Of a stretch of 64,000 nt of DNA, positions 35,720 through 48,639 are shown piece by piece. A program made the translations under genes and the position numbers. The first letter of the stretch is position 1, and each line of letters starts with the position of its first letter. The stretch covers positions 11,581,269-11,645,268 of the forward strand of contig CM040440.1 of the NCBI GenBank assembly GCA_022749755.1, read 5' to 3'. The notes under the pieces were generated by a model, which was given only the letters and a program-made list of their open reading frames with translations, made no database searches and was not told the origin of the DNA. Source of the stretch: Azadirachta indica (Eukaryota > Streptophyta > Magnoliopsida > Sapindales > Meliaceae).

Positions 35720-37698
35720 ATTACCAAATGAACAATTATCAAGTGAAACATTTAATTTAACGAGCTTGACTTCTTGTAAGGCAACAAGCTATAACCAAAA
35801 TCCATAAACATATACTAACAATGCTGACAATACTCTTAATTTTAAAATCCTAATTTGTCTTTTAGGACTCTAAAAAGTATGATATCTCTAAAAATTATAT
35901 CATAACCAAAATATTTTAGATGATAATCATGACTTTAATATTAAAAAAAAGAGAATGAAAATTATTTTGCAAGCTTATGCTTAAGCATACTTTCTGTTTT
36001 AGGCAATCAAAAGCTTTCTTAACATTCCTTAATTATATATATATATATATATACACTATAATTAACAATGATTATTAACTAATATGCTACGTTTCAAGTT
36101 TATTCTGTACATGTATGTACATATAAACAGGTTTCACAAACATATATATATATATATATATAAGGGTACGTTTTATATTCCTAAATTATATATATTTTGT
36201 ACATATATGTGCATTTTAGGTTTGTGAACGCTTTCTATTTTTGGTATTCATTTCACAATCAAAGAGGCAGTACAAGTTTTTTGTTTTCTTTTCATGGTGA
36301 GTAGTATATGTTCTATACATATATATAGTTTAATTAGCACCTTTTCAAAGATTAGGCAGGAAAGAAACTTTTTAAAGATTAAGCATTGAATATACTACAT
36401 GGTGAAGTCTAAACGAATGAAGAGAGGAATGAAATTTACGTCAAGTTTCATTCCTCCTTTTTCAGTATATGTGGTTGATCCATAAGGCCAAAATCCGGGT
36501 CATGTATGTGTACTACTATGGAAATATAAAAGCAAAATGTATCCCACCACCCACTTTGTTGTTTTATGGTCTAAGTTTTTGTCATTAACTAAATCTAATT
36601 GACAAAACCGATCTAATATGCACATGTGACACATCAAAACATGGACCACATAACCAATATGTAAAGAGAACATATATCCTAGTCACTAAACAAATATTCC
36701 AGAAAACAACACATAACACAAAGCAAAGCAAACACATATTTTTGTAATATTCAAATATGCATGGACACTTAAATATTCAAAACAAAAACAACACATAACA
36801 GAAAAGCAAAGCAAACACTCCTAATATTCCTAACTTTTTACGCCCATATTTTGTGTATTCCAACAAACAACCACAACACTTCAGTATTGTATAACTCTAA
36901 TAGGAATTCAAAAGAAATCAAATAGAACTCAAATGTTACCTCGTCACAAGCTCAAAATGCCTTGTTTGTCAGGATCGAACCACAAGAAGTAAAATGTAGA
37001 AATCAAACCTAGGTTTGGATGACAAGTAATGTAATTGTTAAAACAATTTAACAAAAAATGTAGAATGCATGAAATAAATTCAATGATTGAGTTATTAACC
37101 AAAACCAAAAGCTTTGTGTCAATCAACCCTAGGTTATAAGTTCAATTGGTGGGATTTGTTTGTCAATAAGATTAAATACGTAGTCAAACCAAGTCAACAT
37201 TTGTTTGAAGGCAGTGATTTGACGGCGAAGGTGATGAATCGACGGCGACTACTTAGATTCAATGGTGAGGACTACAGTCAAAATGATTATGACATCGGAA
37301 AGCACTTTGGACACTTAGAGAAAAATAAGGGTCGAATTGGGTTTTGTTTTAGGTAGTAAAAAATAACATCATATTATTTTTCAAATAAAATCAATGAAAA
37401 TGATGTTGTTTAACTTGTTATGCAGTTACATCAATAAATGATGTAGTATTTGTCCTTTGCCAATTAATTTCAAACGTTTTAAATTCTCCAAAGAATACCG
37501 TTTCACTAGTTCATTTATCGGTTCGTTCTATGACGAGATAAATGTGATGAAGCTTTGATACTTTTCTATCAAGATGGTCCCCAAATTAAAACTTAGTTTC
37601 CGCGGGCAACTTTTTGATACAATAATAACATGATGTTGTGATAGAAATCGTTTATGTCATGAACCTCTCTGTCAAGAAAGCCTGCTTTTGTAGTAATG

Positions 37699-40227
37699 AC
37701 TGGCTTTTCTTTTCCTTGCCACCAACTCCTTTCTTAATACCTCATTTAAAATTGACATTCTCTATTGCTTTTTCTCCTTCAAAATCTGACATCGTGCATC
37801 CACATCTAAGCAGCAGACCTTAGCCTACCATTTTTTGAGAACCTATCGAAATAAAGATACCAAACAGATGAAACAATACCCAATACAATAAAATAAAACA
37901 AATCCCAATGTGTCAAGATTGATAAAACACCACAGACTACAATATGAACTTCGCACATGAACATAGCTTAGTTGACTTCAAGAGACAATTATTGCATTAG
38001 CCCAACTTAACTAACATTCATGTTGTACAAGTTATGTTCCACACAAATTTACAAGTTAGAAAGTTCAAATAACACAACATACACTATAAATTATCAAAAA
38101 CAGTGAACGCGGATGATTACCTTCAGTTCTTGCCTTACTATTAATTCCAAGAATTGGTTGAAACTCCAAGGTAGGTAATGCACGTAAGATATATTAGGCA
38201 TATAGTCAGTCATGTATATAGTCATATATCCTAATTGAAAAGTAAAACACAGAGTTTAAGATTAGATTTGTTGTAGAATCTTCAACCATGTTCATAATAA
38301 ACTGCTGATAAGTATCTGTGAGCTGCTGAATTTGCTGTGTCAAGGAAATGCAATTAAACCTTAAACATATAACATCAACGAAGAATTCTGCTTAGAAAAT
38401 CTGTTTTCTCTTGCTGTACAGGATTATCAAGAAATGAGGTGAAAGTAAACTAGTTCCAAGCTGCTTGAGACAAAATTCCAATACCAACATATGCGTAATT
38501 CACTCGTTGAATCATATCTTCAACACTTCCAATTTGTCCAACATAGCTAAATACAAAAGGGAGTCCCAGACGCAATGCTAATCAAAAAGTACTCGAACAG
38601 AGAAATGTAGTCAGAAAAATCTTAAATTCAAATCAATTTTATTTAATAAAGCCAAAGTAAGGTCAAAGATGTATATACAACAGCTTCAAAAAATCAAGCA
38701 TTTCCATCCAAGAAAATGTGAATGAAGTTTAAGTGAACATAAGTAGTAAACACATTTCCATACTTTCTCAGCAACCAAACATATTAAAACCAGAAGGAAA
38801 AGCAAATTAAACAAACAAGCCAGATGACCAATAACCTATAAGATTCAATAGATTCATTCTTTCTATTTTCTTAAAACCCAAAATTGAAAATCAAGAAAAC
38901 AAACACATAGAGAAAACATAGTAAAAAGGAAAAGAAATAAACCAATGAAACAAAAATTTTACCAAGAGAGAAAAGAAATAAACCAAGAATTGTGCTTAGA
39001 ATATCTGTTTTCTTTCAAACCAAAAAAATGAATGGCATTCTAACAAATCATCTTGAGATCTGCAATCTAGAACAGATTTATGTCATTAAATTATAAAAAA
39101 TTCTCAAAAGAAAATGAATTACACCAAATTCCTTTCAATAATTTTCCATCAATATATTATAAGAACAGAGTAAACAAACCTAGACCTTTCTTGGGTTTCA
39201 TTTTTCTTCGTTATTTTACAAAACTACAATAATCTCAGCGAAAATTTCGGCATGACATGAGATGAGATTAGATGTCGACCATATATAGCTTTAGGACAGG
39301 GCAGCGAAGGAAAGTAAAGAGCAAGGCGTGAGACAATCTCGGCAAAAATTTCGGCAAAAAATCTCGGCACAGAGATGTGTAAGTAAATTGGTGAGTTGAG
39401 ACGCAATCAAAGATTTTTGAACGATAGAGTGGAGATGGAAAGTTTGCAGGAGAGGATGAGAAATGATTTTGCTCGTGGATTATCAAAGCTTATTTGAGTT
39501 TGTGAGGTGGGGTTTCGTAGAAGGAAAAGTTTTGGGTGGGAAAAGATTTTACGAAGCAGGGAAAATTTTGATTGAGTGTAGAAAGTGACGCATTGGTGAA
39601 AGTTTTAGACGAAAATCCAAAAATGACGTCGTATGTCGTATACCAACAAAGTAATGCATTTTTTTTATTCTTCAAAACTAAAAATAAAAAAATTTACATA
39701 AAAACGATATCATTTTATTGTGTAAAATGACACCGAAAAGACGTTATTTTAATTGGTGATATTATAATTTTAAAAAGGATCAACTTTAACTTATTTTTAA
39801 AAATTTAGAGAACTTGATATCAGCGATGGTCATTTTTTTAATAGTGTAATTATTAGTATCTAATTGATTTAATTTTTAGTACTTGCTAAATTCATTACAA
39901 TATAATATAAAATAAAATAAAATAAAAGTAAAATTATGCTATTCTTAAGTAGAGAACATCGCAAACTAATATGTTAAACTTACCGTAATCAATTTCATCA
40001 TTTAAAGCTAAGGAATTTATTTAATATCACGTAAAATGTCTACTTACAATTTTATTTTAAGAAACATTGAAACTTGCAGACAAATTTTAATACTGCATGT
40101 TTTGCTTATTTTGTTTTACTAAAATGACATTATTGTTTTGAAAATGTAATATATATACAAACATACATATATATTTATATATATGGGGAATAATCAAGAG
40201 CCCTTTTTTTTTTACATAAATTTTTAT
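37699..40227. other. Intergenic; possible exon-like fragments 38100-38560 on the minus strand
   Basis: No gene could be assigned. On the minus strand, 38560-38460 reads GSVEDMIQRVNYAYVGIGIL then QAAWN, and 38345-38270 reads QIQQLTDTYQQFIMNMVEDS after a splice-acceptor-like CACAG. Both look protein-like but no parent family was recognised. At 39230-39480 a CTCGGCAAAAATTTCGGC motif repeats. The remainder is AT-rich. Confidence 0.3.
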
Positions 40228-40383
40228 ATCATTTGTAAACCGTTGATGTAAAAACATCTAATAGTTGAGATTGAATCTGACCATATAATTAATACATAAT
40301 TAACGCATTATAACTAATGTATATGTCATATTTAATCTCAGCCATTGAATGTATCTAAATCTAATGGCCTACAAATGATATAT
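40228..40383. mobile_element. Palindromic MITE-like element, about 155 bp
   Basis: ATATCATTTGTAAACCGTTG at the left is mirrored by the right end (ATATCATTTGTAGGCCATTA on the minus strand), with a further inner mirror TTGAGATTGAAT / CTGAGATTAAAT. A TA microsatellite (about 40379-40400) adjoins it. Confidence 0.55.
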
Positions 40384-40930
40384 ATATATATATATATATT
40401 TGGAAAGATTACTGAGTTTAAAGGCAAATAATATCATACTATTAGAGGAGCAGGTTGTTGTACTTATCATACTATTTCATGTGTTTAACATGTGGTTTGT
40501 TTGAGTATTAGCTTTTTTCTCATCATGTGCTGTTAAAAAAGTACACACAATTACTTATTTAAATTGAACTTCTAAGATGAAGCTTTAGCAATTTTAGCAC
40601 TTCTTAGTACTCTTATCTTTTTAATTCTGGAACTTAAGAAGACTTAGGAAAAGAATGAATGTGAGACATTTCAGCGTTTTGGTTTAATTTGTGGATTGGT
40701 TGAAATTTTTGAGAAAAATGAGCAAGAATAGGACATTTTTCAACATCACACAACTTAAGCTCATCATTCTTTTCATAACTTATAGATTTTAATAGTTCAT
40801 CATGATCATTTTCGTTTGAAGGAATGGTTTTATCAATAATTGTACAGCTTCAAAGAGTTGTGATAGAGTTGAGATTCTCATGTTGAACTTTATTTGAGCT
40901 AGAAACATGTCATTGATTGGAAGAATTAGG

Positions 40931-42111
40931 TTAAGGTGAAGCAATAAACTGACCTTTTTTTTGAGTGTGCAAAGATGTAATCAAAGTAAACAACGTAATC
41001 TTGATTTTGTTAATGACTTCTAAAGTCTCGTTATTAATTTTGGCTTGCTTTTGCATGAATGGGTATAATGTCTCTTCAAGATTCTTCAAGCATGGTGGTC
41101 CAATAAAATGAAATTTTGACATACCTAGAAAAGATAATGCTGTGCCTTGTTGTCATTCCTCCAACTAAAGTTAGGATGATTCCTCCATCCATAATTATAG
41201 GTATTTGAAAAAGAAGATGAAAAAAATTATGCATGGCATTTGCTTATTCATGAAAAGCTTCTTTAAAAATTAAGAACATTGGGACATTCATTTGTTGAGT
41301 GTCCTATAATTTCACAAATGCCACAAAATTCTTTATTTTGCATAGATTTAACTTCTTTAACTTTCCTTCTTTCCATGACTTCAACCTTTCTAAACAAACT
41401 AGCAATCCTAGCATTTATAGCATCTTCTTGATTAAGATGATATTTTCTTTTAGCATTTGCAAGATTAGATCAAATTGAATTGCTAGACAAGTTAATGTTA
41501 TGCCATGATTGTGAATTTTGAGTCAAGTAATCTAAATATTCTAATGCTTGTTTGGGTTCTTTATTAAAAATTTCTCTATTAAACATCATTTCCATAAATT
41601 GCTTTGTTTTTGGGGTTAATCACTCATAAAAGAAACTTATGGCACACCATTTATCAAAACCATGGAGCGGACAAGAATTTAACATATCCTTAAATCTTTC
41701 TCAACATCAAAAATATATTTCATTTAAATTTTGAGAAAAATTTTGGATTTTCCTTTTCAAAGCATTGGTTTTATATGTTGGAAAAATTTTCTTCAAAAAT
41801 TCACCTTGCATTACTTGCCATGTGCCAATTGATCTAGGTTTGAAAGAATTATACCAAATTTTTGCTTTATCGTTTAATGAAAAAGGAAATGATTTTAGCC
41901 TAATAATTTCTTTATTACATGATTGATCATTAAAATGTGGCGCATACTTTCTTAAATTCTTTAAGTGCAAATAAAGACTTTTAAATTCTAAACCATAAAA
42001 ATTAGGAAGTAAAGGGATCATACTCAGCTTAAATCTGAAATTATTTGCATTGAGAGAAAAGATAAAGCATGAAGGACATGAATTTAAAGGAGGTTGCAAG
42101 TATTCACACAT
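40931..42111 (-). pseudogene. Gag of a Ty3/gypsy Tat/Athila-type retrotransposon, broken
   Basis: The 42111-41707 frame carries the gypsy Gag core in order: PPLNSCPSCFIFSLNANNF, FYGLEFKSLYLHLKNL, IIRLKSFPFSLNDKAKIWYN, SIGTWQVMQGEFLKKIFP. The C-terminal half continues to about 41500 (FKDMLNSCPLHGFDKWCAI, then FMEMMFN). A zinc knuckle CGICEIIGHSTNEC (CX2CX4HX4C) lies near 41330-41290, and a proline/asparagine-rich tail YNYGWRNHPNFSW near 41190, both typical of this lineage. The last part, 41122-40931, ends QKKGQFIASP. Stops at about 41470 and 41240 and missing pol show that it is dead. Confidence 0.85.
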
Positions 42112-44882
42112 GGTTCGAACATAGGGTTCTTATTTTCTCCATGTACGCTTTCATTTTTAGTCATGGTGTTAGATTTGTGTGAATATGAATCAAATAAATT
42201 ACTAAAGAAAGTTTCATGATTACCATTCACTAAGTGATGAGAATAATGATCACAATTCCATCTAAGCATTAAAATAAATGAAAATAAAATCAATAATAAA
42301 AAGAATAAGACAAACAAATTTTAGAACAATATAAATAAAAAAAATAGAGGTGATACAACCTTTCCCTCGATAAAAATCAAACAATTATAAATATAAAAAA
42401 ATGATAACACAATAATTAACAAAAGAAAAATTGAAATAGGTGGCAAAGAGTAAATTGAACAAAATAAACAACAAAAATTAGGTAGCTTATGTATAACCAA
42501 CCATAAGTAAAAATACAAATGGGTGGCCGAGCCTTCTAATTAAATAAAAATAAGAAATATAATTAACAAGAAAGTAAAAAAATTGTTAGAGTTAAAGTTG
42601 GTAACAGAAAGAAAAGGATAAGTAAACTTTATACAAACCATAATTCCTTGGTAATAGCATAAAAAAACTTGCTATAACTTTTAGATTATAATATTCAATT
42701 ATAAATTATTTCAAGTAATAAAGATTCGAAAGTCCGAGTGTCGATCCACAGAAAATTGATTGTATTAAGTCCGCAAGTTCAATAGTTCAAATATCATAAG
42801 TCCAATTGTCTAAATATTATGAAAAAAGAATGAATTCATTGATTATTAAATTTAAATTCACTATTATTATATATGGGTAAGTTTTAATTTACTCTCAACT
42901 AATTTTGATAATCTTTATTACACCCCTTATTTTTTTAAAAGTCATCATGTGACCCCCAAACATTAACTCACATCATTACATCAAATAGTTAAAAGGGTAA
43001 AATTATAACTTTAAAATTTTAAATTAATAAAAATATTTTTTTTCCTTCTCTCCCCTGTTCTCCGTCTTCTTTTCTTTTCTTCTTCCTTCTCCTTTTTTTT
43101 TTATTTTCTTCTTCTTTCCTCATGGTTGTTGTAGGTAGCCACCATGTCTGCCTGTGGCAGCCATGAAAGGCTGCTGTAGACAGCCACCATGGCTGCTACA
43201 AACAGCCTTTCATAGCTATGCAAGCAGCCACCATGGCTATATGTGGCAGCCATGAGGAAAGAAGAAAAAAAAAAAAAAAAAAGAAAAAAGAAAAAGAGAA
43301 GGAAGAAGAAAAGGAAAAAATAATTGGAATTTATTAATGGTAAAATTGTCTTTTTACATGGTCAACTCTAGTCAACTTACAAAAACTATTAAATATAACA
43401 GTTGGACTTAACATCTGCGGATGCTCTAATGACTTTCAAAATTTTTGAGGGTGTGATAAAGATTGTTAAAATTGGTTGGGGATAAATAGGAGATTACCTA
43501 TTAGATATTAAGGCATTAGAGATCTATTTTGATGACATATATAAAAATTATTCTTGATTCTTTTTCTTTATACATAATTAAGAATCAATTAAGAAGTGAT
43601 CTTAGTTGGAACATAAATAATATTTAAGCACAAAGAAACCAAAGGACTAATCTTTATTGATGATAAAAGACTACAAGTTGTTTTATTTATTGATATATAG
43701 AAAAAATGTCGAAGTATTCAATGTATTTTTTGTTAATAATGAATCAAGTTTCTAAAAAACCAGAAATACTAGCAAAATATAGTATTTAATTAATAAAAAA
43801 ATTTTACAATGAAGTACAAAGTAAAGGATCAAAGAACAAAACTATAAAATCATCAAAACTTTACCCTTAACTTTAATTACGAATTTAAAAAAACATTATA
43901 TAAAGAATAAAAGAAGAAGAAGATTTTCTTAATGCTAAGAGAGCAAGAGCTCTCCTAAGCTCTCTTCCCCTCTCCAACTTCAACACCATAGTTTATATAG
44001 GTAAGAACAAGGAGGCTTTACATATGTAAACACAGGCAAGAAACACTGTCTGCTAGGTTGTACCTCACGTTTGACTATCTCCCAGGCCTGACTACAAAAA
44101 GTGTTCTTTGTAAACATTGTTGGTCATTGAATTAGTTTTCCTATACTTCAAGAATCATGTGATTTAAAGGTGCATAACATGAGATATGATTAAAATAGTA
44201 AAGCATGCTCAAGTTGTAAACTTAGACAGCCACTGTTAGAATGATGACTATTATTGACAGCATATATGCATGAATTAGAGATTATGCATAAATTAAATTG
44301 TAGCTACCTTTCTCATGGTTCCATGGCTTCAAGAATTAACTCAATTAGTATAGTATTCAAAATTTTATGGCCAAAAGACAAAAAAGTGTTCTTAGGTTTA
44401 GAATGCACATGGATAAAGCATGCTTCATTGTACTCCTTTACACTTTCAATGCCTAAAACTTCTGAATTTGGAAAGGTTTTCTGCCATATGAATTATGCAA
44501 GACTGAGTTAGCTTTCACATACAACAAGAATCAATGCATTTGGATATGTCTTCACAAAGTTATGGCCTAAAGACTGATTTATACTCAAATAACTTGTATG
44601 CAAGTGGACAATTTGATCTTCTTCTAATTGGAATGTGCACTCCTTTACACATATACACAAAAATACACCATATTAATACTTAAATACAAGAATTATACTC
44701 ATGCCTTCTTATACAACTATACAGAGTTGCATGTATTTAAGTTTTAGATCATGAAAATATGTAAATTAAAGTTATAGCAATGAAGTTCACATTTTATGCA
44801 CAATTAAGGACATTAAACGCAATAGTAATGCAATAGTGTCTTATAAAATACATATAAATGATGTATTTTTAGACATTTATCA
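42112..44882 (-). mobile_element. Leader and 5' LTR of the Tat/Athila-type element
   Basis: Upstream of gag on the minus strand, 42760-42690 reads CTGTGGATCGACACTCGG..TTTCGAATC, and 42660-42640 reads GCTATTACCAAGGAATTATGG, a decayed form of the GGCGCCGTTGCCGGGGA signature near the gag leader of these elements. The LTR appears to start at 44882 (TGATAAATGTC on the minus strand). It is interrupted by the TIR element 42875-43498. No second LTR or pol was found to the left. The LTR/leader junction is approximate. Confidence 0.55.
42875..43498. mobile_element. Mutator-type TIR element, 624 bp, inside the Tat LTR
   Basis: The left end GGGTAAGTTTTAATTTACTC..AATTTTGATAATCTTTATTACACCC is mirrored at the right end (GGTAATCTCCTATTTATCCC.. 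with AATCTTTATCACACCC on the minus strand). The flanks TATTATATAT (42865-42874) and TATTAGATAT (43499-43508) agree at 9 of 10 positions. The centre (43120-43260) holds alternating sense and antisense copies of GCAGCCACCATGGCT between a CT-rich and a GA-rich tract, so the core can fold back too. Confidence 0.7.
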
Positions 44883-45673
44883 AGTAATCAACATATAAAT
44901 ATTAATCTAAGAGCACGATATTGGGGATAAAATTCATATAAGGGATGCTTTCGCATATGAAAGCGCATAAGCACGTTGTAGGGTACTTGAGAAATATCTT
45001 GGCTAAACTAGGATTACAAACATGTGTGTAAAATGCAATAATTCATTTCCTTAATTGTAAAGAAAACCTAGAATCTTATAGAATGTTTCAGAAGTCTCTA
45101 AGTTTGTTTAGGTCTATATTACATCCTCTAGATAACTCTTATTCTAAAATCCTTAATTCTAAAACTACTTAGCTTGTAAGAATTTGACTTTCTAGAAACA
45201 TTTTGAAGTAGTCAAGTTGTATAAGTAATTGGTTGTCAATTTGTATTTGAACTCTTCTAAAAAAGTGGAAAAGTCTATATATAGAAGGGTATATAAGCAT
45301 GTAAAGGAATATATAATGTAAGAGATTAATTGTATATTTATTCAGTGATAAACTGAGTATTCTTTAAATTCTGTATCTCCTCAGTGGAATTCTATTGAGT
45401 GGTGAGTTTACAAGTTTTATATCTTTTGTTTAACAATTTAGAGTGGTATATCTGTATCTCTTTATTATTATACATAGGTGGTGAACTTATTTTCCCTATT
45501 ACGTTATGTATCCTTAAATTAATATTATTGGGTGGTGATTTTCTGTATCCCTTATTATTATATCGAGGTAGTGAGCTATGATCCCTTTTTTTATCCCATA
45601 TATTTAGTGAGTGTTTAATTCCCTCACACACAAATTTTGCAATTTGGGTATCAATTTTGGTATCAAATCAATC
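44883..45673 (+). mobile_element. Copia-type LTR end with primer-binding site
   Basis: TATATATAGAAGG (45276-45288) is a TATA box typical of an LTR. The region ends GTGTTTAATTCCCTCACA, followed by TTGGTATCAAATCAATC (45657-45673), whose TGGTATCA matches the initiator Met-tRNA primer site. The LTR tail is shared with 27430-27660 (minus). The LTR left edge (about 45.0 kb) was not fixed and no coding region follows. Confidence 0.5.
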
Positions 45674-46042
45674 TTCCGATATCAAAATTCAATTCTCTGG
45701 TATAAAAAAACTATGTCCAAATCATGAACACTTTAATAATCTCAACACAAGTAACAACGATAATTTAATTAACCACCTCGAATATGTCCAAATCATTTTA
45801 TTCACTAGCATAATCATCTTAAATCATCATTTCAATATATCATCAGTAGAAATAGGTTAAGAAAGCAAGAAAAACTCACAAAAAACTTATCGTTATTGTT
45901 GTCGATGCTACCATTCTAGTTGTCATTTGTCCCTGCTGCCTATTACCTTGAACTCCAATCCACCACCGATGCCTTCTAGTTCTTTGACTTCTAATTTGCT
46001 ATATCAATTTATTAATTTAGGGTTTAAGGATTTAGAAATCTT

Positions 46043-46715
46043 TTGGAAATTTTTTGAAAATGACCACTATTTGACTTCCAAAATTCAACTTTGACCATTA
46101 TTCAAAAATAGCAAACTCAACAAATTTTGGACGATAATACCTCTATGACTAGTCTCCTAAAAAAGTTGTTAGAAAATGATCAATCTCAACTTTCTTCTAA
46201 CTTGAAAGTGATTTTTGAGTAAAAAAAAATTTTCATCGTACTCGAAAGTTACTTTAAGTATGAAGAAAGCTTCTAACTTTTGAGTAAGAAGAATGTAATT
46301 TTCGAGTATGAAAAAAGTTTCTTCAGACTCAAAAGTTAGAAATTTTCTTTTTATTCGAAAGCTACTTTTGATTTTGTAAAAAGTTAAAAGTGAAAAGTTA
46401 GTTATAGGGATATTTTCATCCAAAATTTGTTTGGGTGGTCATTTTGGAACAAGTTTTCGAATAGTGGTTAAAAGTGCATTAGGGCCTAAAAACAAGTCAT
46501 TTTAAGAAAAGTCCCAAAATTTTTTTACGATTTTTCAATTTGGTAATTTTGGAAATTTAGGGTTTTGAAAATGAAAAAGTGTACAAAAAAAAATGAAGTT
46601 TGAGGTAAATATTGAGGGGCAATTTTGTTTGAAAAATAGATGTTTAGTACTTTGGTTAAAAAAAAAATTGAAACATGGCTATTGGTAAATTGAGGTTATT
46701 TTAGAAAATTTTTCT
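46043..46715. repeat. Possible TIR element with GAGTA-rich interior
   Basis: The left end GGAAATTTTTTGAAAATGACC weakly mirrors the right end (GAAAAATTTTCTAAAATAACC on the minus strand). The interior (46190-46380) has repeated TTTTGAGTA.GAA and CGAAAGTTACTTT in both orientations. No target duplication was confirmed. Confidence 0.35.
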
Positions 46716-48639
46716 ATAATTTTTGGTATACAATAATAATGCTATAAATACAAATTTTCAAACAAAATCTTGCATACAAATTGCCATGACATCTAATATG
46801 TATGGTTATATTGTTTTCACATATCTTATATAATTTTATTTTTTTAACTCAAATATAAGATATATGGTAATGATATAATACTACAACATTACTTTGTATA
46901 ATTAAGTTTATATAGTAATTTATATATGTGACACTACTGATTATTATATTATAAAAGTGAAGTATTATCAAATTAATAGAAGCTAAAATTTGAAATATTG
47001 AAATACAACATATAATAAAGAATATATATATTTAAAATTGGGGCATTGAGACTTTTAATCCACATTTATTTTAGCATGAATTATTCAATTATCAAATATG
47101 AATATGTGGGTAGATTATAAATACTGGCTATCAAATAACAAATAAAAAATAAATTTTATTTTCAAAGTTAAGTTGAAATATAATATTCATAAATGTATTC
47201 TTAAAACTTTATGAATAGGCAAGTTTATTGTGCTTACTACCTTTTAAAGTGAGGTGTTGAAGGATTTAAAAGTAAACTAAACTAAGTATTAAAATATATA
47301 ACTGCTTATATATCTTTAATTTTTTTTAAAAAGTTTCATTACAATAACTGATGTTGATTATAAAAAGCCTTAACTTATTTCTATTTTAATTAAAAGGAAA
47401 GATCAAAAGACCCTTTAACTATACATAATTTTTTATAGATCATTTATCAGTAATTAAATTATTTTCGTTTGAATGGTTGAAAAGAACATCTTTTTTTCTT
47501 TTTTTAGAGTGAAGAGTCACACTGATGTTAAGGTGTTATAAACTTAAATGTAATAGTAGATCAATAGCTTTTATCGCGTAGAAAATATTACTATTTATGT
47601 ACTTATATTTCTTAGTTTGATAATAATAATAATAATAATAGTTAGCAATATCAAACCGGTTTTAGTTGACTAGCAGCCTTTCTTCTTTTTTACACTCTTA
47701 GAATCGCTGAATCATACTTTGTGAAAAGGTTTTGTAGGCTTGGTGCAAACAATTGCTTTTATGAGATAAAAAAAAAGGTTGTGATCTAAGTGAACAAAGT
47801 CTCTTGCATTTGCATGTTTGATGGTTGTAATATTCAAGTCAGTGATATTACATTTTGAGGGATCTCCTTGGCAAGATCTCAACATTACAAGCAGTTTTAA
47901 CTAAATTTTTTTGTTTTATTTATCATGTTCATCTGAAGATAGCCAAATTAAACTTTTTGCGTGTTAACGTACTTTTCGTATAACAATTTTCAAGTGTGTA
48001 GCCGAAGCACTTATTGACTGCTTTCTACACAAAGCCCTTCTTTTAACTTTTTCTCTTTTTGCAGATATGCAAATAATACTCATGTTTTTCAAAAAAAAAT
48101 ATTAAGTATACTTTCAAACTGAAAATATTTGTCAAATTTTTTCGTCATTATTAAGGTTTAACTAACTTTATTGATAAAATGATATAAATACACATATTAG
48201 AGTTTAACTAACTTGATCTAATAAAATAAGTCCCTATATGCCCTATATTGACAAAAAAATTCTAAAAATTAAACAAACCTAACATCTAGTAAAAAAATGA
48301 AAACTTAATCAATTTCTAAAAAATTATCCCAAATTTCTTATCAACGTAACAAAAAATTTTTAGAATAAAATTTCCTTTTTATTCTTAAATTATGGACAAG
48401 TTACTTTTGTGTGAAGGTTTTGCTGATAAATATTTTTGTGTTGAAGGTGTTTTTGAATTTATTTACAAAAAGAAGTTGAACTATCCTATACCTAATTTTA
48501 TATACTGATCTTTGTGTTTCACTTGGGTGTTACGAAATAGACAATTAAAAAGTTACTATTATTTGAAAACATTTTGGACTGTGTAAAAGAACACTGCAAA
48601 CGATATTAACTTTCAATGCTCTGAGCTTATAGTTCTTCT
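46716..48639. other. AT-rich intergenic, no gene recognised
   Basis: Contains an AAT microsatellite near 47621-47641. No coding similarity or sharp repeat edge was seen. Confidence 0.45.

Larger units (their letters stand above)
29000..37698 (-). mobile_element. CACTA (En/Spm) transposon, about 8.7 kb, degenerate, with nested retroelement
   Basis: The left end CACTACCACAAGAAGAG..CTTTCTTGATAGA is mirrored by the right end (CATTACTACAAAAGCAG.CTTTCTTGACAGA on the minus strand). Possible 3-bp duplications are ATT (28997-28999) and ACT (37699-37701), one mismatch. Inside, on the minus strand, lie a Ptta/En-Spm-type transposase remnant (35719-34160) and an Ulp1-like protease remnant (31290-30030), the gene set of many plant CACTA elements. 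A non-coding retroelement fragment lies between them at about 32030-33910. TA microsatellites occur at 36036-36053 and 36142-36162. Confidence 0.72.

Noticed and set aside
39224..39675. Cluster of short minus-strand frames
   Set aside because: They arise from a repeated CTCGGCAAAAATTTCGGC motif and show no family similarity.
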